Part shown: one piece after another, positions 1 to 10,254 of the stretch | Position numbering within the stretch: position 1 is the stretch's first letter | How the letters are laid out: each line of letters opens with the position of its first letter | Assembly: GCA_034508935.3 (NCBI GenBank) | Contig: CM067449.1 | Location: 40,468,573 to 40,532,572 of the forward strand | Reading direction: 5' to 3' | Length of the DNA stretch: 64,000 nucleotides | Source: Berghia stephanieae | Lineage: Eukaryota > Mollusca > Gastropoda > Nudibranchia > Aeolidiidae | Position numbers and translations under genes: made by a program | The notes under the pieces: generated by a model | What the model was told of the DNA's origin: nothing | What the model saw: the letters and a program-made list of their open reading frames with translations, nothing else | Databases searched by the model: none

Positions 1-1133
1 ATTCGGCACGGCTGGGTGCTTCAAGGACACGGACAAGGACAAGGACCTTCAATTAAGAGTTAAAACAACAAGGTCTTAGAGCCAATCGAGTTTGTCTTTC
101 GCCACTGGATCGTCCTTGAGCGACACATCATAATAGCCTTTATTTGCCGACAAAGGCTAGGAGAAGCAGTAACTCCATGATAATGGTAGTTAGTATATAT
201 GTATTAAACATCAACTGACAGCCGAGCTATCTTACATGATGAAAATTCAACAGGGTTGTGTCCCTGGTATTTCTTAATTTATTTTTATTAATTATTATTG
301 AGGTTATGATGTGTGGCCGGCGATCATAAACAAATGTTAACTATAGTATAAGATACATATAGATATAGTTTTGTACAGATATTCCAACTTACGAACATCC
401 ATGGAATAGCACAATTAAAATATATACAAAAACTATAATAGTAATGCTAGATTAAATTGAATTCACAGTAATATATCGTTCGACTTTGAATGTTAACCAA
501 TAATTCATTTTACCTTCAGCCGAGATAGAAGAAAAATTTTACAAGTTTGAAATTGGAGAGATAGCTCTTCTTTCTTATGATTCTTAGCGTGTGTGTGATT
601 AAATTCAGAGATGAATTTGATTTTGTGAAATGAAGGAGCGCGTCTGAATTATGGGAATAGCCAATCAAAAGAATGTTCCTGTTTTAGATAGCCAATGATA
701 TTCATATGCTTTGATTAATACGGAGTAACGGAGAATTACCGGAGAGATAGACCTTAATTGTAATTTTAGCTACTCTTGAACGAGACAAGACCTCAGGGCA
801 TATGCACGTTGGAGTCTTGTTTGGAAAAGGTAATTAGCTGGAGGTATGGATACAATGGACAGACAACTTGAACAGGTAAATAAGCCTTAAGCTGAAAGTG
901 AGTGTTCCGTTATACAATGGAAAGGTTTCCCACCTAACGACCAAAATTTCCGTTAGAAAAATTTAGAGCTTTATTGGAAAAAGACTGTCCATGTTTTGAG
1001 TATTTAAACTGGAGGTGTTAATCTGCCTTGGCAAATACATGTCTCGTCCACTGGGTTTGAAGTGGTTTTGAATGAGCCGCTGACAAATGATAAAGAAACA
1101 AGCAGTGAAAGAAAATCGTTCGTCACACTAATA
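1..1133. other. AT-rich sequence without recognisable gene
   Basis: No convincing exon, RNA gene or repeat family member is visible here. The stretch is AT-rich with scattered stops in all frames. A divergent old repeat could be present but I cannot name one. Confidence 0.4.
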
Positions 1134-1227
1134 GCGTTCAAGGTTACAAATTGTTTTTAGGTTTTGTTTCCATATACTTCCGGATGGCAATATTGTGGGC
1201 TTCTTAGCCTAGGGCATACTATCTATA
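1134..1227 (-). mobile_element. MITE-A1, partial copy
   Basis: The segment matches the half of MITE-A1 that carries the CTTCCGGATGGCAA block and the CTATCTATA end. The other half is missing. Strand here and below means orientation relative to the copy that starts GATAGTATGCGCTTGG. Confidence 0.6.
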
Positions 1228-1359
1228 GGGTTTAATCACACTCATTGGGTTATAAGCACGTTTAGATTGAGATTTTCACCAGCTTTACACGTGAAAATCG
1301 TAAATTAAAACGATAGTTCATAACCCAATAAATGTGGTTTAATATCATTATTATTACAC

Positions 1360-1705
1360 CCATATTCATCAAAAACGACGTGAACTTATTTGCAGTTCTG
1401 ATAGCCCAATTCCTTATAGATAGTATGAGTTGACGTCACTCTGGTCGTTTTTATTGCTTTTTGCCATCCGCGTTTATGAGTAATTCTCACTAAACTGTAT
1501 TAACCTGACTATAAACGTTCAGGATTACACATAGTATTATATGTTGGTCCGTTTTTCTTCCGGATGGCAATGTTGTGAGCTTCTTAGCCATGCACATACT
1601 ATCTATTGGGCCCATTGTTGTAATGGAAATCTCAAAAAGTGACGCAAAATATTGTCCATTACAAAAATGTTAAACTAGGCCCCTTAAGATGTTCGGATGT
1701 GAAAC
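1360..1705 (+). repeat. Repeat K, split by MITE-A1
   Basis: Repeat K contains GCCCAATTCCTTA, then TGTAATGGAAATCTCAAAAA, then GCAAAATATTGTCC and GTTAAACTAGGCCC. The last part is roughly an inverted version of the first, so K may itself be a fold-back MITE. Other copies lie at 51262-51347 and 63218-63365. Confidence 0.65.
1417..1605 (-). mobile_element. MITE-A1, full copy nested in repeat K
   Basis: A full element of about 185 bp runs from GATAG to CTATC. It holds the TGACGTCA palindrome near one end and the CCATCCGCG and CCGGATGGC blocks that pair imperfectly. It interrupts repeat K: the sequence on its two sides (1360-1416 and 1606-1705) is continuous in the uninterrupted reverse-strand copy near 63.2-63.37 kb. 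The target was a TA inside CCTTATGGGC. This is a non-autonomous DNA element with no coding capacity. Confidence 0.85.
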
Positions 1706-1822
1706 CTGAATATATGGACACGTCGAGCCAAACCCATTCATAAAACGAAATAATTAAAAATGCCAATCAGAATATTTAATCTGTCGACTGCATCTATTTC
1801 GACTTAGCCTCTTGAGTTATGT

Positions 1823-2121
1823 AATTGCCTTCAACAGTCGTGACGTCAATTCCCTCGTAATGACGCATAGTAACTTAGCAACTGGTTCTAAACTATCGGA
1901 ACAAAGGCGGACGCCCTTATGAAATATTTCTCCGACGAGCATAAAAGTGTATCCAGAGGAGAAAGAAATTGTAAATCTGATCATGTTTTGACTTTTATAC
2001 ATTCTGATCACATGCCATGTGAAAAAGTTCTAGCGAGCTTAAAGAATAAAAAGTACCAAATTTCTTTGTTTAGAACTAAGCTGCTCGTTGCTGGGCGGAC
2101 GTGACATCAGACAATTGCATC
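1823..2121 (+). mobile_element. MITE-C copy 1
   Basis: The element is about 290 bp with imperfect terminal inverted repeats (CAATAGG-TTCAA-AGTC-TGA-GTCAC type). It carries a TGACGTCA box near one end and a 61-codon open frame (starting MKYFSDEHKS) from 1919. Other copies are at 14156-14446, 39840-40326, 51347-51636 and 54343-54643. In this copy the conserved ATGGCGGAC is AAGGCGGAC. I read the frame as part of the repeat and not as an established gene. Confidence 0.75.
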
Positions 2122-2276
2122 CTATTACGTCATCATTTTAAGAAAAGATCATTAACCACGATTGATGAGTCATTATCATCCAATTTTGGATTTCTACAGA
2201 ATGCTTAGGCAGGCATGCCTACCCTCAATTTTAAATTTCAGGGACATTTTACAAATAAAACTTCAAATTTCAAATG

Positions 2277-2280
2277 ATGG

Positions 2281-2330
<50 letters not shown>

Positions 2331-2352
2331 GTGATGCTTACGATGATGATGG

Positions 2353-2410
<58 letters not shown>

Positions 2411-2415
2411 AATGG

Positions 2416-2459
<44 letters not shown>

Positions 2460-2506
2460 CTGAAGCTGATGGTGATGATTATGATGATGATGATGATGAT
2501 GATGAC

Positions 2507-2569
<63 letters not shown>

Positions 2570-2573
2570 AATT
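2277..2573. repeat. (GAT)n trinucleotide microsatellite
   Basis: About 300 bp of GAT/ATG units with occasional interruptions. It creates long poly-Asp, poly-Met and poly-Ile open frames on both strands, none of which should be taken as genes. Confidence 0.98.
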
Positions 2574-2903
2574 GTGTTAGTGGAGGTGATGATCGGTAGT
2601 AATACAGACCAACCATCTATCACCTGTGTGCATTTGTAAAAAAAATCAATGATAGCACACCAAATAGTCGACAATGATATAATACATGGAAGACTTACAA
2701 TACAATCTGTGACCACTGAATTCGTTCAGATTTCTCATTGCCGATACAGCTTGCCCGACTAACATTTGAAAAAATCCTTTCTTATTTTGCCATGTAAATG
2801 TTTAATTCAAATACAGATAAATAGAAACAACCAAGGCCCAATAATCTTAAACCATAAAGTTGCTTAAAAGATTTTTTGGAAAGTATTGGAGGTTATGGGA
2901 TAG

Positions 2904-3117
2904 TGTAGTTCAGCGGTACAGTCTTTGCTTCGTACCTGAAAGGTAACGCGTTCGATCACCCGCCGCTGCGTTGTGTGGCCTTGAGCAAGTCACCTAGCCC
3001 TAGCTCACTTTGCGGCGCTGTACTGCGGCTGACGCCTGGATTATTCCAGTCTTTCCCTTGGATAGACCCTAAAGACAAATTTCCCCTTGGGGATGAATAA
3101 AGGGAATTTTATTTTAA
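2904..3117 (+). mobile_element. SINE-B, full-length tRNA-derived SINE
   Basis: A tRNA-like head with a polymerase III A-box-like segment (TAGTTCAGCGGTACAG) and a B-box-like GTTCGATCACC is followed by a conserved body (TGTGGCCTTGAGCAAGTCA, then TTATTCCAGTCTT, then GACCCTAAAGACAAATTTCC). It ends in GAATAAAGGGAATTTTATTTT. Related copies are at 35717-35798, 48687-48862 and 55013-55203. The family is transcribed by Pol III and copied by a LINE partner in other animals; the partner here is not known. Confidence 0.85.
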
Positions 3118-3339
3118 ATTTAAAAAATTCAAATACAGATAAATCGAAACAACCAATGCCCAAAAATCTTAAACCTTAAAGTTGTTTAAAATATTTTTGG
3201 ACAATATTGCAGGTCATCTTAGTTTATAAATACAATGGAATCCCAATAAAATCAACACCACGGGACCAGAAATATTAGCTGACTTTAAGCAGGGTTGACT
3301 CTATCCATAATCGATGGAACACTCATAGATAAAGAACAC

Positions 3340-3473
3340 AAGATTTTGGGACTAACTAAAGATACAATAAAACACAATACATAATAAGAGATAAATTAGG
3401 ACAAGACTGTGGCCTTTTGGTGCTCTACTACATTGATAAAAATCTGAAATGCATTAGTAGTAAGACATAAAAT
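3340..3473 (+). repeat. Direct repeat L, unexpanded copy
   Basis: This segment runs from GGGACTAACTAAAGATACAA through ACATAATAAGAG to AGTAAGACATAAA. It matches the two flanks of the pentanucleotide array at 3797-5083, but here only a few TACAA/CACAA units lie between the flanks. SINE-A copy 1 follows directly. Confidence 0.75.
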
Positions 3474-3477
3474 TTCG

Positions 3478-3774
3478 GCTATGTGGTCTTGTGGTATGAC
3501 ACTCGCTTTTGGATCGAAAGGTCCTGGGTTCGAGCCTCGCTCGGCGCATAGTTGAGTCCTTGGAAAAGGCTCTTAACTCACATTCTCTCACCGTACTCAG
3601 GTGTAAAATGAGTACCTGGCAATTAGCAGCGTTGTTTATGTCGGAAAAAAATGTAATATCGCCTAACAGGCGTCATGTCTTGTTCTCCATGTTACGTGTT
3701 GCAGTTGGCCAAGGACCCCATGCAAAGCGCTTTTAGTATGTTTAGTGAATATTGCGCGAAATAATAGCTCAATT
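3478..3774 (+). mobile_element. SINE-A copy 1
   Basis: The tRNA-derived head (GGCTATGTGGTCTTGTGGTA, then a B-box-like GGGTTCGAGCC) is followed by a long body with TGAGTCCTTGGAAAAGGCTC and CTCACCGTACTCAGGTGTAA. The 3' tail has the form AAAGCGCTTT-TTTAGTG-ATATTGCGC. That tail resembles the GCGCTATATAAA ends of CR1/L2-type LINEs, the usual sign of a LINE-dependent SINE. The 75-codon frame over it is not a gene. Confidence 0.85.
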
Positions 3775-3796
3775 ATTACATGCCTAGAAAAAAAAC

Positions 3797-5083
3797 AAAA
3801 GATGTTGGGACCAACTAAACATACAATACAATACAATTCACTACAACACAATACAACACAATACAATACAATACAATACAATACAGTACAACACAATACA
3901 ATACAATACAATACAATACAATACAACACAATACAACACGATACAATACAATACAATACAACATAATACAACACAATACGATACAATACAATACAATACA
4001 ACACAATACAATACAATACAATACAGTACAATACAGTACAACATAATACAACACAATACAATAAAATACAATACAATACAATACAACACAATACAACACA
4101 ATACAACACAATACAATACAATACAATACAATACAATACAACACAATACAATACAATACAATACAATAAAAACAACACAATACAGTACAATACAATACAA
4201 CACAACACAACATAATACTATTCAATACAATACAATACAACACAATACAGCACAGTACAACACAATGCAACACAACACAATATAATACAATACAATACAA
4301 CACAATACAATACAACACAACACAACTCAATACAATACAACACACTACAGTACAATACAATATAATACAACACAACACAACATAATACTATTCAATACAA
4401 TACAACACAATTCAACACAATACAACACAATGCAACACAACACAATACAATACAATACAATACAATACAATACAATACAATACAATACAATACAACACAA
4501 CACAACTCAATGCAATACAACACAATACAATTCAATACAATACAATACAACACAATACAATACAACACAATACATTACAATGCAATACAATACAATACAA
4601 CACAATACAATGCAATACAACACAATACAGCACAATACAACACAGCACAATACACTACAATGCAATACAATACAATACAATGCAATACAATACAATACAA
4701 CACAACAGAACACAATAAATACAATGCAATACAATACAAGACAACACAATACAATTCAATACAATACAAGACAACACAATACAATTCAATACAATACAAT
4801 AAAACACAACACAATAAAATCAATACAATACAATACAATACAATACATCACAACAAACACAATACAATTCAATACAATACAATGCAATACATCACAACAC
4901 AATACAATCAATACAATACAATACATCACAACACAATACACTACAATACAATGCAATACAATGCAATACAACACAATACAATAAAATACAATACATAATA
5001 AGAGCTGAATTAGGCCAAGAGGGTGGTCTTTGGTGGCCTATCACAATGATAAAAACCTGATATGCACTAGTAAGACATAAAGT
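3797..5083 (+). repeat. Direct repeat L, copy expanded by (TACAA)n
   Basis: The flanks (3797-3822 and about 4985-5083) align with the uninterrupted segment at 3340-3473, so the 1.17-kb array grew inside a duplicated segment. Confidence 0.75.
3823..4998. repeat. (TACAA)n pentanucleotide array
   Basis: About 235 imperfect pentamers of TACAA with CACAA, TACAG, TGCAA and TTCAA variants and occasional single-base phase slips. Open frames of up to 187 codons on both strands (Cys/Val/Leu/Tyr-rich or Gln/Tyr/Asn/Thr-rich) are by-products of the repeat. Confidence 0.97.
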
Positions 5084-5210
5084 ACTACAGGATATCACTA
5101 TAAAACAAACATAAATTACTCATCGACTTCAAACTTAAGGTGATCTTATGTTGACCTGAAGCAGAATTTGATTTCAAGAGTGTTGACTCGGTACGGATTC
5201 CGCTCTTTCA

Positions 5211-5283
5211 TTAACTCACTCAACTCAAACACCGACTATATCCGTATTTTACCCTTGTTACTTTTACCCCATGACTATTTGTT
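5211..5283 (-). mobile_element. MITE-G, truncated end
   Basis: Starts at TTAA with CTCACTCAACTCAAACACCG and runs through ATCCGTATTTTACCC, matching one end of the TTAA-flanked MITE-G (35014-35248). It stops where the coding remnant of the next entry ends, so the gene is cut off here. Confidence 0.6.
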
Positions 5284-7205
5284 TTATTTTTCTGGTTGGC
5301 GGGAAGCATATTGACAGTGCAGTATAATTTGTGTGTCTGCCTCTTCCTGTGATGAGTGGAGATCTAGACAAGGTACAGCTGTGGTAAATTCATCCGTGTC
5401 ACTGTAAAGTAAGGTGCATCTCTCTTCACAGACAAAGAAGATTTCCCTGTTTCTCAGTTTCTTTGCATATTCGTTATTTTCCCATTCCTTGAGGAGAAAC
5501 ATGATAAGGGATCTTTTGTTATCAACGCAGCTGAGAAATGATTTCCAACGTCTGGGCACTGTTGTTGCAGATCCTCTTAACAAGTATGCATTATCTTCAG
5601 AAGATCCTCTCCTCAATCTCTCACAACCTTTGATTGAATCTTCTATGTAAGTATCAGTCACAAAGTGTACACAAGCTGCTTGTGGTAAGGAGGAAAATGT
5701 AAGTTTGGCTACTTCACCAAATGTATTTGGGATTGCTGACAGAGTTTGTAACAGTGCATTGCCATCAACAATGTAAACGGTGTTTGTTTTGTTTTTGCAT
5801 AATCCTCGAACATTAATGAATTGTCAGGCGTGAGCTTGTGCAACAGAGTTGCTTTGTTGGTCTTCAGAGGTAAACCATCTGATGAAGCCAGCGACCATGG
5901 AGTAGGTGTTAGAGGATATTGAAGAACTTTATGAAGATCAACACAATGCTCTTGGGACAAAACAAGAAGCTGGCCAAATAAATTTCTTTGTGCCTTGATT
6001 TTGACCACGTTCATATCTTTTTTCACTGTTACCACTCTCCTCAATGATGCAAATGTCTTGGTCTTGTTCCTTTCTAATGGCTTGTGAAATTCTACAGTCT
6101 TTTCCTTCAGTCTGTTTTCAACAAAACTTTCAAACAATCTTTTTCCTGTTTTTTCCACGGCTAGCAGGTCATCAGCAACATCCTCTTGCACTTTTATTCC
6201 AGAAGCTAGACTGACCAGACCATCTTCAACTTCAAAGGGATTGATAAATGCTGAAAATACCTGGAGGATCTTTTGCACTCGCTTTTCACTTTGTCTTTTT
6301 TCTTCAAGGCTCAATTCTTTGTGGGTGTCTATATCTATACAGTTGTTGTTGCTGATCATTCTTTGGGTTGCTGATACATATTCTGCTCGATTGTGTCTTG
6401 TTACACTCCAACGGTAATAGCTTGGAAGACTCTTGCTGAACCCAACAATACCTCCTTTTGTCTTTGCATGTTTGTTTATAGTTTGTCCAATGGTCACATC
6501 AACTGCTATTCTTTCAGCAGGCGTCCTTGATCTGGAGACACTAAATCCATTATCTTGTAACATTTCTTCTGCCCCTGGGTGGGAATGAATCAGGTTGGCT
6601 AGTGACACAAAATATACACTGAGATACTTGGCATAATTGTGGTGATTCATGGTAAAAAGCAGTGGGCACGGTTCTTTTAAAAAAGATATATGAAGAAGAA
6701 AGTTGTTTGTCTTTGTAGCTCGCAGAAACTGGAGGAGAAGCCAAACTCTGTCCATGTATTGGATCCAGTATTGTGCAGTTTTTCCGTACTTTCCTGAGCG
6801 GACACTCTCTTTGAAGGCTTCATACTGGGAAAATAACTCAGCATACACAGTTGACTGGAGAATTTTATTAGCTGTATGGCTTGAAATTCCTTCGGTGAAT
6901 TCCTTTATGTAAGACATGAGGTCTTTAATGAGTTTTGAATCCGTGTCCTGCTCAAATTTTGCAAGCAGAAGCCTCTCTAGAGCCTCCAAAACAGACACAT
7001 GCACTCGTATAGCCCTGTTGTAGTTCTTTCCACTCATAACCCTATCCATAGAACCATGTGCACATAGCCCTGCTTCAGTCACAATTTCTTCAAAACCAGA
7101 TCCACTTTGGAGCTTTCCCAGGGCACCAAGATATGAAATTATGGTGTGAAAGACACCCAGGTGAATAAATGACTGTTTTGTAAAGCTGTGGGTTTTGCCA
7201 GACAA
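5284..7205 (-). pseudogene. Uncharacterised animal family protein with PIN-like acidic motifs, truncated
   Basis: A 498-residue open frame (7205 to 5709) and a second frame (5661 to 5284) form one gene remnant. The first has DNGFSVSRSRTPAERIAVD, then TIGQTINKHAKTKGGI and RHNRAEYVSATQRM. The second has DTYIEDSIKGCERLRRG and SQEEADTQIILH. From memory, this order of blocks marks a multiplied, unannotated protein family in corals, molluscs and fish. Between about 5800 and 5662 the reading frame changes, and the other frame reads IVDGNALLQTL and IPNTFGEVA. The three acidic blocks VDGNALL, TDTYIED and EEADTQ look like a PIN/5'-nuclease metal site; that function is my inference. The 498-codon frame opens on TTG, so an upstream part or exon is missing, and the 3' end abuts a truncated MITE. 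It is either a decayed gene or cargo of a mobile element. Confidence 0.65.
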
Positions 7206-7253
7206 TATCGTAAGCTTTCTTTGCTACAGCAAGGTCAAATGTTACAAATGTAT

Positions 7254-7965
7254 ATGTGTTATATGCCCATTAATCATGCCTGAATTGTGCTATTACAAAA
7301 TTCCTCTTGTTTATTTATCACTGAAAGGAAGCAAATACACTGTAATATATATTTTTTAAATATTATAGAGAAAATGGCTATCAAAGATTTAAAAACCCTA
7401 TATAGCTTTGTAAAATATTTTATGATATGAGGCAAAAAATGAGAAATGACAATAAAATTCCACTATTTATTGCATTTGAAGCAATTTTAGGGTGATAAAC
7501 AATCATTTTATGCACAAAAATGAGTTCACCAAAAATTGCACCCGATGACCTTTCAAGGGCCATAACTCCTGTAAATGATACTTGAAAAAACTGTAACACC
7601 CGGATTAATTTGTGTTATATGTCCCTGAAGCATGCCTGAATTGTGCTAGTGCAAAATCCCTCTTGTTTATTCATCCTGAAGGGAAACAAGTACACTGTAA
7701 TAGATTTTTTTTTCAAATTATAGAGAAAATGGCTATCAAAGATTTAAAAACGCTATATGGCTTTGTAAAATATTTTATGATATGAGGCAAAAAATGAGAA
7801 ATTACAATAAAATTCCATTATTGATTGTATGTGAAACAATTTTAAGGTGATAAACAACCATTTTATACACAAAAACGATTTCACAAAAAATTGCACCTAA
7901 TGACCTTTCAAGGGCCGTAACTCTCGTAAATGACACTTAAAAAAACGGTAACACCCGGATTAATA
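7254..7965. repeat. Tandem duplication, two 356-bp copies
   Basis: Copy one is 7254-7609 and copy two 7610-7965. Both contain CATGCCTGAATTGTGCTA, GAGAAAATGGCTATCAAAG, TATTTTATGATATGAGGC and end in AACACCCGGATTAAT. They differ by scattered substitutions and small indels, so the duplication is not very recent. The array lies directly upstream of the 5284-7205 coding remnant. Confidence 0.85.
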
Positions 7966-8015
7966 CTCAAGATATATTGCTGTTTCAGAAAAACCATGTG
8001 GCGAAAACTCCCCCA

Positions 8016-8039
8016 GGGGGGGGGGGGGGGGGGGGGGGG
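8016..8039. repeat. Poly-G run
   Basis: An uninterrupted run of about 24 G. The exact length is not reliable in most sequencing data. Confidence 0.9.
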
Positions 8040-8069
8040 AGGGTTTCGCCCACTGGCCCATGCACTAAT

Positions 8070-8130
8070 AGGCGCAGTATCTAAGCGAGTGTTTTAGTTT
8101 TTGCATGTTAATGAAAGTTGAATAAAACTA
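8070..8130 (-). mobile_element. MITE-G, left part, split by the pogo element
   Basis: GGCGCAGTATC through GTTTTTGCATGTTAATG and AATAAAACTA matches MITE-G at 35014-35248 in reverse. The match resumes at 10636 on the far side of the pogo-type transposon. Confidence 0.75.
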
Positions 8131-8793
8131 GAGTAGATTCAGGATTACCGGACACACAAGCCTTATCTGTGGTCGTCTCAGAGAATGGAAGGCTGCTGGC
8201 CAGAAATAAGACCAATGCTGTATAGTGATGTCGTAAAATGTAACGCTCAAGTGGCCGGTTTCAGGTGAACAAGCCGATTTTGCACCCTAAGCAGTATTTT
8301 CCATGTTCTCGACGCAAAATGTTATTCGTGATATTTTGGTACTACCGGACACTTATGGAACGTTAAGGTCCAACCGGACACCCAACTTGGGCAAACCGGA
8401 CACCCTTCACGGATATTGAAAAACACTGTTTCCTTTTGTTTTTTTAATAGTTTTCAATTCATAAACAGTTACAACAGATCCATAGGCTCAGTTTGTAAAA
8501 TATCTGCCGGGTCATTGGTCAATTTAGGGTTCGATTCCAGCATTCCAAGGACTTTAAGGACTCTTTCCATAAATTGGCAGAATGTTTCCTTCCCCCAAAA
8601 CGACTGCCATATATTTTCATAAATAGCTAGACTAGATCTAGACGTCTGGATAGATAAATAAACACGTTTATGTTCATTTTCAACAGAGAAAGACAAAAAT
8701 AATTTATTCAAAACAATTAATAGGGTACATAATCATAACGCAACATGTCACTTGCACAATGTACAAACAAACGTGAAAACACTGATCTCCTCC

Positions 8794-8808
8794 TCACTCA
8801 TCCCCAGT

Positions 8809-8868
<60 letters not shown>

Positions 8869-9734
8869 AGTACATCCTCTGTGGTACCACCTCCCACACT
8901 TGCACCAAATCCATCCATCCAGGTTCCTATCACTTCCACAAAAATCACATAAACGTTCATCTTTGTCATTCCCACCACATAACTCATCCATATCCATCTC
9001 AACGTCCGACCTGTCATCATACACAACCATCGCATCATCATCCTCTGCACTAGACTCCACTCTTTCTTCCACTCTCCTCTTCTTGCCCTTCCCCTTCCGA
9101 GCACCGTCACTTGGGTTTTGTTATCGGAGCCGACTTGATAGGGGTGCTTGGAAGAAATGTCTGCAATGATGACTGAACCTCCCAGGTAGAAAGGGAAGCC
9201 AGTCTCGTCGCAATTGAAGACGTTGCTGGGGGTGGGGGGGGGGGGACCTTGGTAATGTCGATGCCATTTGACATTAGCGATGTCCGCATGGTGTGGAACC
9301 ACCCACGTATCTTTCCTTCTGATACCTGGGCGCGTTGTTCCCCAAGGGACATCGCTTTTTTCTCCCGCACCTCCCCCTTGAGTCTCTCCATGAATGCTTT
9401 GTACCAGTAATATCCTGGCTTGTTGTTTTTGAAGGGGGTCTCTCTGCCTTCAGCATTCATTATTCTTTGCACCTCCAGGCACAGCTGCTCCCTGTCCTTC
9501 CCTTCACCTGCCCTGGCACAGGCCACCATCCATTTGACAAGTTTTTTCTCCTCCTCTGTGGCCAACACTGTATGAGATACCCTATGGACGGGGTATTTTT
9601 CCGGCCATCTTGTCCATCAGGGTTGATTTCGGGACAGAGTAGGTCGCAGCGGCCTGGAGGAATGAAAGATTTTTGGTGCGGATGGCATCAAGTGCAGCAT
9701 CCACACTCTTGTCAGTGTAATTTGATCGCGGCAT
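8794..9734 (-). pseudogene. pogo-type transposase, internally deleted
   Basis: Start ATG at 9734-9732 gives MPRSNYTDKSVDAALDAI, then LSFLQAAATYSVPKSTL, the psq-type helix-turn-helix of pogo/Tigger. A frame slip near 9585 precedes VLATEEEKKLVKWM and PFKNNKPGYYWYKAFMERL, the CENP-B-type second DNA-binding domain. NVFNCDETGFPF supplies the first catalytic Asp and GSDNKTQVTVLG the strand after it. The frame then jumps near 9105 into a basic and acidic linker and CDFCGSD-WIWCKCGRWYHRGC, a C-terminal PHD-like zinc finger. The second and third catalytic acids of the DDE triad are missing, so most of the core was deleted. A (GA)n run follows before the stop at 8794. In active relatives the protein cuts and pastes the element in the nucleus. 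Confidence 0.85.
8815..8865. repeat. (CT)n microsatellite
   Basis: About 50 bp of CT units inside the C-terminal coding end of the pogo transposase, giving an Arg-Glu run on the coding strand. Confidence 0.97.
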
Positions 9735-9852
9735 CTTGGTGCCTGTAACAATGTGAAAAAATTAACTTTATTTTGATATTTGAACTTCATTTTCATAGAC
9801 TGGCTAGTCTAATAATGTAAATTTTCCTTTACAATGGTGAACATAATATAAT

Positions 9853-10060
9853 TTTAGGGAGGCCTTCCGAAAGCTCCTACATCCCCAGTATTTTTTTTAT
9901 AATGTTCTAGTAGGGGGTTTGGGAGGGAGAAAAGTTTTATTTTTAAAGTCTCCCCCCTCCCAAACCCCCTACCAGAACATTATAAAAAAGTTTCCCCCCT
10001 CCAAAAACATTATAATACTGGGGATGTAGGTGTAGACGCTTTCGGAAGGCCTCCCTAATT
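9853..10060. mobile_element. Fold-back element inside the pogo transposon
   Basis: Left arm TAGGGAGGCCTTCCGAAAGC, then CTACATCCCCAGTAT and TAGGGGGTTTGGGAGGG is mirrored by CCCTCCCAAACCCCCTA, ATACTGGGGATGTAG and GCTTTCGGAAGGCCTCCCTA. The arms are about 90 bp and nearly perfect, with a short AT-rich centre. The flanks suggest a TA target. It is either a MITE inserted after the pogo element arrived or part of that family's own structure. Confidence 0.8.
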
Positions 10061-10222
10061 TTCTAATAATAATAATAATCATGATAAACATAGGCCGGTC
10101 AACAGAAATACAAGGAAAGCATTGCAACAAATAATATTATAGACGTCTAGAATAATAATAAACAACTTAATCAACCCGTCCGGTTTCACCTGAATCGTTT
10201 AAATTTTCTTTGGTCAAACCGG

Positions 10223-10223
<1 letters not shown>

Positions 10224-10254
<31 letters not shown>
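10224..10254. repeat. Poly-C run
   Basis: About 31 C directly after an AAACCGGA subterminal motif of the pogo element. Confidence 0.9.

Noticed and set aside
2162-2716. Long acidic and poly-Met/Ile open frames over 2.2-2.7 kb
   Set aside because: They are the six translations of a (GAT)n microsatellite; no unique coding sequence supports them.
3663-4998. Open frames up to 187 codons over 3.7-5.0 kb on both strands
   Set aside because: They arise from the TACAA pentamer, which lacks stops in several frames.
6550-6912. Two 64-69-codon frames on both strands within the 5.7-7.2 kb gene
   Set aside because: Shadows of the 498-codon frame without independent support.
7254-7965. The 356-bp pair as LTRs
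   Set aside because: The copies are directly adjacent with no internal region, and they lack TG...CA ends.
8748-9302. A host PHD-finger gene at 8.8-9.1 kb
   Set aside because: The finger lies within the terminal repeats of the pogo element and follows its transposase in the same direction, so it is part of the transposon.
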